DNA from: JAZGDL01 sp036477795
GTDB lineage: Bacteria; Planctomycetota; Phycisphaerae; UBA1845
NCBI GenBank assembly: GCA_036477795.1
Contig: JAZGDL010000244.1
Span: 1 to 14,751 of the forward strand
DNA length: 14,751 nt
Direction: 5' to 3'
Below the pieces are notes generated by a model. It was given only the letters and a program-made list of their open reading frames with translations, had not been told where the DNA came from and did not search any database. Below, one piece after another: positions 7,139-12,338 of the stretch. Within the stretch, counting starts at the first letter, position 1; each line of letters starts with the position of its first letter. The translations under genes and the position numbers were made by a program.

Positions 7139-8212
7139 ATGACCACGATGCAATCCGACACGGCGGAAACGGGGCGGACCGCGAGCCTTCTTGCGCAGGA
7201 TCTCGACACCTTGAGACGTCGCGTGGAGGCGCTGGATGAGTCCGCGTTTCGTGCCGGACAGATTCTGCGATGGACCTATCAGCGCGGGGCGTCGTCGTTT
7301 GCCCAGATGACCGATCTGCCGGCGGGTTTGCGCGAGCGGCTCAACGGCGAGTTTCACATCTATGAAGGGCGGACGGTGGCGGATCGCTGCTCGGCTGACG
7401 GGACCCGCAAGCTCCTGCTGCAATGGGCGGACGGCGCGTCCACGGAATGCGTTTTGATTCCCGATGGGAATCGCCGGACGGCGTGCATCTCCACACAGGT
7501 GGGGTGCCCGGTCGGTTGCGTGTTCTGCGCCAGCGGTCTGAATGGGTTGGAGCGGCAGTTGCACACCGGGCAGATCGTTGAACAGGCCATGCGTCTCGGC
7601 GATACGTGTGGCCCGCAACGATTGACCAATGTGGTGTTCATGGGCCTGGGTGAACCCTTGCATAACTATGACGCTACGCTGGCGGCGGTGCGCGTGCTCA
7701 ACGCCGAATGGGGGCTGAACGTCGGCGCCCGGAAGATCACCATCAGCACCGTGGGCCTGCCCAAGCAGATCAAGCGACTCGGTGATGAGAAGCTTCAGGT
7801 AACGCTGGCCATTTCGCTGCACGCTCCCAATGACGCGCTTCGCAGCGAGATCATACCGTGGGCGGAGTCGATTTCGATCGACGACCTGGTCGAGGCAGCC
7901 AACTACTATTTCGCGCGGACCGGGCGCGAGACGACGCTGGAATACATTCTGCTGGGCGGTTTGAATGATCAACCGCACCATGCCCGGCAGTTGGCTGCGG
8001 TAGCCAAGCGGATGCGCAGCAACGTTAATCTGATCCGTTACAATCCGGTGGCGGGATTGCCTTACCAGCGCCCGACGAGCCAAGCGGCGGCCCGGTTTCA
8101 GAACGTGCTGCGCGAGCGCGCGGTGAACTGTCATATGCGCCGCAGTCGCGGCTTGGACATCGAGGGGGCCTGCGGGCAACTGCGCCGGCGGTATGTTGAG
8201 TCCTTGGGATAG
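7139..8212 (+). CDS. rlmN: Dual-specificity RNA methyltransferase RlmN (radical SAM)
   Basis: RlmN methylates C2 of adenine 2503 in 23S rRNA and A37 of some tRNAs, using two SAM molecules and a methyl-cysteine intermediate. The 357 residues carry the radical SAM cluster motif C123-x3-C127-x2-C130 (VGCPVGCVFCASG), the SAM-region motif VVFMGLGEPLHNYD (165-178), EYILLGGLNDQ (268-278), and the methyl-accepting C345 in RGLDIEGACGQLR. The N-terminal domain phrase FRAGQILRWTYQRG (37-50) is typical. An in-frame TAG at 7115 limits upstream starts to the ATG at 7139; a second ATG at 7148 is possible. Neither has a Shine-Dalgarno sequence: the bases before are TTTTTCTCCTCC, which is anti-SD-like and part of the palindrome. 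The gene is convergent with ltaE. Confidence 0.95.
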   Translation: MTTMQSDTAETGRTASLLAQDLDTLRRRVEALDESAFRAGQILRWTYQRGASSFAQMTDLPAGLRERLNGEFHIYEGRTVADRCSADGTRKLLLQWADGASTECVLIPDGNRRTACISTQVGCPVGCVFCASGLNGLERQLHTGQIVEQAMRLGDTCGPQRLTNVVFMGLGEPLHNYDATLAAVRVLNAEWGLNVGARKITISTVGLPKQIKRLGDEKLQVTLAISLHAPNDALRSEIIPWAESISIDDLVEAANYYFARTGRETTLEYILLGGLNDQPHHARQLAAVAKRMRSNVNLIRYNPVAGLPYQRPTSQAAARFQNVLRERAVNCHMRRSRGLDIEGACGQLRRRYVESLG

Positions 8213-8233
8213 GCCCGTGGCACCTGAGTTTCA

Positions 8234-8334
8234 GTAGGGTCCGCCGTGCGGACCACCCCCTGGCCAGTCACCAATCTCGCGTTCGTGGTCCGCATGGCGC
8301 TGTCAGCGTTCGTGGTCCGCACGGCGGACCCTAC
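8234..8334. repeat. Inverted repeat with perfect 23 bp arms between convergent genes
   Basis: Arms 8234-8256 and 8312-8334 are exactly complementary. Each arm can also fold alone (GGTCCGC CGT GCGGACC). Inside, 8279-8299 and 8306-8326 are direct copies of a 21-base unit beginning GCGTTCGTGGTCCGCA with one mismatch, spaced 27 bases apart. The element fills the gap between the rlmN stop and the ltaE stop and could serve as a two-way terminator. It looks like a member of a dispersed palindromic repeat family. Confidence 0.7.
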
Positions 8335-8338
8335 CGCG

Positions 8339-9400
8339 TCAGACGGTCGAAGGGTCTTTTCGGGACAGCCGGGTGATGATGGTGATGGCGCGGTCGACGT
8401 CGTCGCCGGACACGTCGAGGTGGGTGACGGCGCGGATGCGCTGTGGGCCGATGGGGAGCACGCGAACGCCTTGAGCACTCAAGCGATCACAGAGGCCCTT
8501 TGCCGTACCGAGGTCGGGGGAAATGTCGCAATAGATGATATTGGTCTCGACGGAGCCGGGATCAATGTCAAACCCCGGCAACTCAGCCATGGCATGGGCC
8601 AGGCGCTTTGCGTTGGCGTGGTCGTCGGCCAGACGATCTACGTGATGGTCCAGGGCGTAGAGCGCCGCGGCTGCCAGGATGCCCGCTTGGCGCATTCCGC
8701 CGCCGAACATCTTTCGGAAACGGTGGACTCGTCTGATCAAATCCTTGCTGCCGGCCACGGCTGATCCTACCGGGGCCCCCAGGCCTTTGGAGAAACAGGT
8801 GGAGACCGAGTCAAAGTGTTGGGCGTAGTCGGCGGGTTTGTGTCCGGTGGCGACGCAAGCGTTCATGAGCCGGGCGCCGTCCAGGTGCATGGCAAGATGG
8901 TGTTGATCGGCCACCTGCCGGATGCGGCGGATCTCTTCCATAGGCCAGATGGTGCCGCCCCCGCGGTTGTGGGTGTTCTCGACGATGATTAGCCGGGTCT
9001 GAGGGAAGTGCGATTCGGTCGGGCGCACGGCGCCGGCGACCTGGTCGGCACTGAAGATGCCGCCCGCGCCGTCGACAAAGCGGATCGAACAACCGGAGAT
9101 GGCAAAGGCGGCAGCCCCTTCGTAGTGGTACATGTGGCTGTCCGTGTGGGCGATGATCTCGTCGCCGTGCTCAGTCTGGGCCCGGATGGCTGTCTGATTG
9201 GCCATCGATCCCGAGGGGACGAAGAGGGCGGCCTCTTTGCCCATGTTCTCGGCGACGCGATCCTGCAAGCGATTCACCGTGGGGTCGTCGCCGAAGACGT
9301 CATCGCCCACTTCGGCTTGAGCGATAGCTTGACGCATGCCGGGTGTGGGCTTGGTAACGGTGTCGCTGCGGAGGTCGATGGTTTCGTTTACGGTGCTCAT
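8339..9400 (-). CDS. ltaE: Low-specificity L-threonine aldolase (PLP-dependent)
   Basis: The enzyme cleaves L-threonine or L-allo-threonine to glycine and acetaldehyde. The 353-residue protein has the N-terminal signature IDLRSDTVTKPTPGM (8-22), GDDVFGDDPTVNRLQ (32-46), the active-site region with H89 (TDSHMYHYEGA), ENTHNRGGG (141-149), the PLP-binding HLDGARL (D174, R177), the Schiff-base lysine K205 in FSKGLGAPVGS, and R237 in GGMRQAG. The frame stays open upstream to 9535, but homology begins at the ATG at 9400, so that start is chosen; the preceding bases hold only a weak GAGA. A short hairpin (CCCGC CGACT GCGGG, 9421-9435) lies in the leader. Aromatic beta-eliminating lyases are related but lack this pattern. 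It is a lone gene, convergent with rlmN. Confidence 0.93.
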   Translation of the reverse strand: MSTVNETIDLRSDTVTKPTPGMRQAIAQAEVGDDVFGDDPTVNRLQDRVAENMGKEAALFVPSGSMANQTAIRAQTEHGDEIIAHTDSHMYHYEGAAAFAISGCSIRFVDGAGGIFSADQVAGAVRPTESHFPQTRLIIVENTHNRGGGTIWPMEEIRRIRQVADQHHLAMHLDGARLMNACVATGHKPADYAQHFDSVSTCFSKGLGAPVGSAVAGSKDLIRRVHRFRKMFGGGMRQAGILAAAALYALDHHVDRLADDHANAKRLAHAMAELPGFDIDPGSVETNIIYCDISPDLGTAKGLCDRLSAQGVRVLPIGPQRIRAVTHLDVSGDDVDRAITIITRLSRKDPSTV

Positions 9401-9462
9401 GCGTTTTGTCTCATTCTGTACCCGCCGACTGCGGGACAGGCTTTCCAGTGTAGGACAGGATA

Positions 9463-9690
9463 CCAGTTTTTGTAGGTTTGGACTACCACCAGGATTCGCT
9501 TCAGGTGTGCGTAATGGACGAAGCGGGCGAATCATTGGCCAATCGGCGGTGCTTCAGCCATGTGGGGCGGATCGTGATCTTTGCCGAGCCCCTCGGGCGG
9601 GTGGTAGGGGCGGGCATCGAAGCGCGCAACGGTGCGGGCACTTTCGCGGAGGAGTTGATCTCCACGGCGGGCCGGGCCTTGGGGGATGAA
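9463..9690 (+). pseudogene. Remnant of an IS110/IS116-family transposase N-terminus
   Basis: The frame reads FVGLDYHQDSLQVCVMDEAG from 9469 on, then LANRRC and GAGIEARNGAGTFAEEL. This fits the N-terminal DEDD domain of IS110-type transposases, with the first catalytic D in GLDYH (codon 9481-9483) and E in IEARNG (codon 9619-9621). There is no convincing start codon for the V-G-L-D beginning, and after about 9690 the similarity ends while the frame stays open by chance to 9867, overlapping the next gene. The C-terminal Tnp_20 domain with its serine is missing. No terminal repeats were recognised. It marks an old insertion upstream of ltaE. Confidence 0.65.
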
Positions 9691-9763
9691 CACGAAACTC
9701 TCCTACCGAAAACGGTGTTAGCGGGTTCAGGCGGCAATCCCTGGCGGTCGATATTCTCCGTTG

Positions 9764-10006
9764 ATGAGAGATCAGCCCGAAAACCACATCGACATGTTTG
9801 CGGGCGGAGATTCCACAACCGCAGGCCGTGCTCGGAAGCGGCGGCGCTGGCTGGGCATCCAGTTTGAATGTTGCGACGTTTACTGCCGCGTCTACAAGAA
9901 CAAGGGCGGCAGCGCTTATGTGGGCTGGTGCCCTCGCTGCGGCAAGCAGGTTCGCCTCCGCATAGGTCCTGACGGCACCAACTCACGCTTCTTCAGGGCC
10001 CGCTAG
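9764..10006 (+). CDS. Small zinc-ribbon-like conserved protein
   Basis: This 80-residue protein has a basic segment GRARKRRRWLG (21-31) followed by a compact cysteine-containing fold: C36, C37 and C41 in FECCDVYCRVY, then C56 and C59 in WCPRCGKQVRLR, ending in GTNSRFFRAR. The CPRCG knuckle and spacing suggest one zinc site, with the basic stretch possibly binding nucleic acid or an acidic partner. I recall similar short proteins in planctomycetes but no named function. The ATG at 9764 is preferred to the TTG just before it; no clear Shine-Dalgarno is seen. The 5' part overlaps the chance extension of the transposase remnant in another frame. It stands alone with no operon partner. Confidence 0.65.
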   Translation: MRDQPENHIDMFAGGDSTTAGRARKRRRWLGIQFECCDVYCRVYKNKGGSAYVGWCPRCGKQVRLRIGPDGTNSRFFRAR

Positions 10007-10321
10007 AGCCGTTTGCGGTCGCCCAGGCGCACGACCTATTTGCCCCGGAAGCTAGCCGTACAGCGCAAGGCGGGATAGGGGTAGGCGGGTGGCCCACCTC
10101 CTTTGGAGGTGGGGGAGCCCATGATCGTCGGGCGGTTCACCTGAGCGCATATCATCGCGTCCCCCATGTCCAAAGGACCACCCGCATCACCGCGGCGGTC
10201 CGGGCTGTCCGCCTGCGGAATCTTCCTGAAAACGATCTCGTGTTCGGTAGAATACTTGTGCGCCGATCACGAAAGGCATAATAGAAAGCGTCGCTGGCGG
10301 CAGGATCGGTAGAGGTGCCCC
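10007..10321. other. Gene-free gap holding the first copy of the 92 bp repeat
   Basis: No frame here looks coding. The stretch contains the repeat at 10087-10178, a GC-rich area after it, and the upstream region of the gene at 10322. A CATAAT box (10277-10282) with TTGTGC 15 bases upstream (10256-10261) is a weak promoter candidate for that gene. Nothing else was recognised. Confidence 0.5.
10087..10178. repeat. 92 bp direct repeat, copy 1
   Basis: It matches 11690-11781 at 90 of 92 positions, in the same orientation and 1603 bases away. It holds the hairpin CCCACCTCC TTT GGAGGTGGG (10093-10113). The second hairpin beginning CCCATGTCC AAA GGAC is broken here by loss of six bases (ATGGGC) that copy 2 keeps; homology resumes as CACCCG. 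The pair bounds a segment with one orphan gene and a toxin-antitoxin pair. Confidence 0.85.
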
Positions 10322-10849
10322 ATGTTCCATTTTTGCATTTTCGGCAGTCGTGAGGGAGAACTCACTCCGGATCAGAAGGTGTGCATCACCGCGTTCGGGG
10401 CTTGCGAGCTGAGGCGCCCGACGCTGGCCAAGCTGCTCATAGAATCGCGCCAACGCGCCAAGGCCGGCCTGCCCAAGCGCACACACTTTTTCATCACCAT
10501 TTGCGGAGCCACCGAACTGAAGCTTCCCACGCTGGCTGAGGAATACCTGGCCATGCAGGAGGCGGTCAATTCCGGGGTGCTCACCGTCGGCGACTGGGAC
10601 GCCGCCATGACACACCTGTCCTCGGATGACGTGTTTCAATGCGACTCGCTCACCATCATGGGGGGATTCGGTTCCCACGAGCTACCCGCCGAGAATGAAG
10701 AGGTCGACGGGCTGGCCCTCAACCGCCACTTGGGCCATATTCCCGAACAGGCGGGACAGATGCTCGAATTGGGTGTGGGTCAACGCGGTTCACAACGTGC
10801 AGCCATCGTACGCCAGGCTTTCGCAACCACCGCCCTCGCTACAGCGTAA
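10322..10849 (+). CDS. Unrecognised 175-residue protein with repeated FGxxEL-like units
   Basis: The family is not recognised. The protein shows repeating beta-like units: FCIFGSREGELTP (4-16), ITAFGACELRRPTLAKLL (22-39), ITICGATELKLPTLAEEY (58-75) and LTIMGGFGSHELP (110-122). Two of these end in an almost identical PTLA followed by a helix-like stretch. This layout recalls the strand repeats of LiaF/DUF1707-type 'cell wall-active antibiotic response' domains, but that is only a resemblance. The C-terminal part (about 130-170, NRHLGHIPEQAGQMLELGVG) is likely helical. There is no signal peptide or membrane segment, so it should be cytoplasmic. AGAGG at 10311-10315 lies six bases before the ATG, which supports this start. 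It is not in an operon; the downstream genes are on the other strand. Confidence 0.7.
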   Translation: MFHFCIFGSREGELTPDQKVCITAFGACELRRPTLAKLLIESRQRAKAGLPKRTHFFITICGATELKLPTLAEEYLAMQEAVNSGVLTVGDWDAAMTHLSSDDVFQCDSLTIMGGFGSHELPAENEEVDGLALNRHLGHIPEQAGQMLELGVGQRGSQRAAIVRQAFATTALATA

Positions 10850-10921
10850 CGCCGGTGGAATCCCGTTGTGGTTGCGTTGATGAGATTGGACAGCAGCACA
10901 CTGGTCCGTTGCGGCGGGTGG

Positions 10922-10944
10922 CACTGGCGGCTTGCCCGCCGGTG
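10922..10944. repeat. Hairpin downstream of the 10322 gene
   Basis: CACTGGCGG (10922-10930) pairs with CCGCCGGTG (10936-10944), including one G-T pair, around CTTGC. It lies between the convergent unrecognised gene and the toxin gene and may act as a terminator. It looks like another dispersed palindrome type. Confidence 0.45.
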
Positions 10945-11030
10945 TTGAAAGGCTCGAAACGTGCGTCAACCGTCGAACCCGCGTACGATGGTCAGGTCGG
11001 GATCGGGCATGAAAAAGCAAACTGCGGGTA

Positions 11031-11348
11031 TTACCACTCAATATCGAGGGAATAACGAAGGGCATGCTCCAGAGCGAACAGGTGCTCCTGGGACAACGTC
11101 GTGATGCGTTGTCTCAATCGATCCATGGGGATTGTGTGTAGGTTCTCGGTGTTGATGACACAATCGGTCGGCAGCCCGTCATCTCTGCACAATGGCACTT
11201 CGCACGGAAGCGATCGGACCACACGAGTCACTTCAGCGATGGTGACGTTGCGCCGCCGATCGAGGCGGTCACTACGCGAGACAATCACGATCGGCCGGAA
11301 CCCTGCGTCTCCTGCCAGCACGGCCCACCACACTTCGCCGCGGGTCAC
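11031..11348 (-). CDS. PemK/MazF-family toxin (endoribonuclease)
   Basis: MazF-type toxins cut single-stranded RNA at short motifs and slow growth when freed from their antitoxin. The 105 residues carry the N-terminal family start RGEVWWAVL (3-11), the strand FRPIVIVSRSD (17-27), VTIAEVTRVVRSLPCEVPL (35-53), and LPTDCVINTENLHTIP (59-74), which corresponds to the conserved PC-V/A-N-x-D/E-N segment of PemK-like proteins. The start is GTG (11348-11346), overlapping the antitoxin stop as GTGA, so the two are translationally coupled with antitoxin first. Length is normal and no disruption is visible, so the toxin is probably intact. Its RNA target cannot be read from sequence. Confidence 0.88.
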   Translation of the reverse strand: MTRGEVWWAVLAGDAGFRPIVIVSRSDRLDRRRNVTIAEVTRVVRSLPCEVPLCRDDGLPTDCVINTENLHTIPMDRLRQRITTLSQEHLFALEHALRYSLDIEW

Positions 11349-11569
11349 GGGGAACTACCTTCGCGGCCACGCAACGTGTCGGGATAGAAATCCGACCAGC
11401 TTTCGTTGGCGGTGGACTCTGTCCATGCCGCCAGGCCGCGTTGCCCCGTGGCAACCTCATCAGCCTCGGCATTGCGCTCCATTTCCGCAAGGAGTATTTG
11501 AACGAGCTGAGCGCGCGCGCCGACGGAGAGACAATCAACTTCTTTCAGGATGGCCTCGAGAGAAGTCAT
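11345..11569 (-). CDS. Antitoxin partner of the PemK/MazF toxin
   Basis: This 74-residue protein precedes and overlaps the toxin gene by four bases. The N-terminal part (LEAILKEVDCLSVGARAQLV, then QILLAEME) is helical and resembles the 'addiction module component' helix of small antitoxins. The C-terminal part contains LAAWTESTANESWSDFYPD, an acidic, aromatic tail of the kind that wraps a MazF dimer and blocks its RNA site. No ribbon-helix-helix or AbrB signature is clear, so autoregulation is uncertain. There is no Shine-Dalgarno: a perfect TATAAT lies seven bases before the ATG, so translation may be leaderless. Assignment rests on position, coupling and size more than on a strong family match. 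Confidence 0.78.
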   Translation of the reverse strand: MTSLEAILKEVDCLSVGARAQLVQILLAEMERNAEADEVATGQRGLAAWTESTANESWSDFYPDTLRGREGSSP

Positions 11570-11576
11570 GATCTGT

Positions 11577-11582
11577 ATTATA
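11577..11582 (-). promoter_or_regulatory. TATAAT -10 box of the toxin-antitoxin operon
   Basis: On the minus strand a perfect TATAAT ends seven bases before the antitoxin ATG at 11569, which would place the transcript start at or within a base or two of the ATG. The -35 region is weak (TGGAAC at 17 bases). This suggests a leaderless message or activator-helped promoter. Confidence 0.5.
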
Positions 11583-11650
11583 GACCCTTACCCGACTCCG
11601 TTCCAGCGGGGTCGGGCGGATTCCATCCGCCACGCCGAGATAAACACCGG

Positions 11651-11694
11651 CGCTGGCTGGGCTGGCTGGCTGGGCTGGCTGGCTGGGCTGGGTG
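11651..11694. repeat. GGCT-rich short tandem tract
   Basis: CTGG/GGCT units recur with a 13-base higher period (GGCTGGCTGGGCT) immediately before repeat copy 2. Such tracts vary in length by slippage. It is not within a gene and its effect is unknown. Confidence 0.6.
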
Positions 11695-11781
11695 CCCCAC
11701 CTCCTTTGGAGGTGGGGGAGCCGATGATCGTCGGGCGGTTCACCTGAGCGCATATCATCGCGTCCCCCATGTCCAAAGGAC
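11690..11781. repeat. 92 bp direct repeat, copy 2
   Basis: Same sequence as 10087-10178 with two mismatches (11695 and 11723). It has the hairpin CCCACCTCC TTT GGAGGTGGG (11696-11716). The second hairpin CCCATGTCC AAA GGACATGGG (11766-11786) is complete here, so this copy is nearer the ancestral form. Confidence 0.85.
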
Positions 11782-12226
11782 ATGGGCCACCCGTCACGGG
11801 CCACCCGCCCGGTGGGCGGCAGCGTGTCGGGCCCGGCGCCCTCCTGCAGAGGTAATTATACAGTGGGGTAGCGGTTTCCCGCAGTCACGACGCAATGAAT
11901 GCCGAATCGATCGTTTTTTTAAATCCCACTAGACATTCGTTGAGGTTTGTAGTATACCTGACTTGTAGTGGTTATCGGGGCAGGGGTCTGATCACGCGCT
12001 TAGGTATACGAATCAACTCGCCCGTTTGGCCGTTCGCTGTGTCGCGTAGGTTGTTTGACTTCCGACATCTCGTATCCGGTGAAGCGATCGTTTTGGTGAC
12101 CTGGGCGCGAGCGAGAACAACCACGGAGGTGGCAAACAGGCGCACCCAAGTCGTTGGGGGATCTCTCATCGTTCCGCCCGTTTGCCAGGCTCCGCGCTTT
12201 TGATACGCGTCTCTACGACGCAGACC

Positions 12227-12279
12227 GGTCCCGGCGAACCGGGATCTGATGGGGTGAGCTTCACTTCGCAAGCGATGTG
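12227..12279 (+). other. Two-hairpin leader before the secreted protein gene
   Basis: GGTCCCGG (12227-12234) pairs with CCGGGATC (12239-12246) around CGAA, with one G-T pair. CACTTCG (12262-12268) pairs with CGATGTG (12273-12279) around CAAG, with one mismatch. They lie 60-110 bases before the start codon. No known riboswitch consensus was recognised, so this may be only structured untranslated RNA. Confidence 0.3.
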
Positions 12280-12325
12280 CGGGTGGAGCGGGACGTAAGC
12301 ATAGCGCAGGACCTAGAACTTATCT

Positions 12326-12330
12326 GGAGG
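12326..12330 (+). promoter_or_regulatory. Strong Shine-Dalgarno GGAGG deciding the start at 12339
   Basis: GGAGG stands eight bases before ATG 12339-12341, the best ribosome site in the window. It fixes the start of the long secreted protein ahead of a later possible ATG at codon 42. Confidence 0.8.
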
Positions 12331-12338
12331 CCTTACCC

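Larger units (their letters stand above)
11570..12338. other. Long gene-free gap upstream of the secreted protein
   Basis: From left to right it holds the minus-strand toxin-antitoxin promoter, a GGCT-rich tract (11651-11694), the second 92 bp repeat (11690-11781), a further GC-rich palindromic patch (11788-11820), a more AT-rich stretch (about 11840-11970, with TTTTTTTAAAT), and a leader with two hairpins (12227-12279) before the next gene. Open frames on either strand (for example 11895-12203) show no protein-like composition or ribosome site. The downstream gene's promoter should lie here, but no convincing box pair was found. Confidence 0.5.

Noticed and set aside
7058..8179. Minus-strand open frame opposite rlmN
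   Set aside because: All RlmN motifs are on the plus strand; the reverse product is compositionally a shadow.
9401..9535. N-terminal extension of the threonine aldolase frame
   Set aside because: The extra 45 residues (MIRPLRPLRTPEANPGG...) have no family similarity and overlap the transposase remnant; the enzyme begins at the ATG at 9400.
9691..9867. Continuation of the transposase-remnant frame
   Set aside because: After about 9690 there is no IS110 similarity, and the zinc-ribbon-like gene occupies another frame.
11651..11820. CRISPR-like array
   Set aside because: The GGCT tract and hairpins have no regular repeat-spacer structure and no cas genes are nearby.
11895..12271. Open frames on both strands in the gap before the secreted protein
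   Set aside because: No ribosome site, no protein-like pattern, and they overlap each other.
12200..12338. Cyclic di-GMP (GEMM) or other known riboswitch
   Set aside because: A GGGACGTAAGC string vaguely recalls part of the GEMM core, but the required flanking helices and conserved loops are not present.
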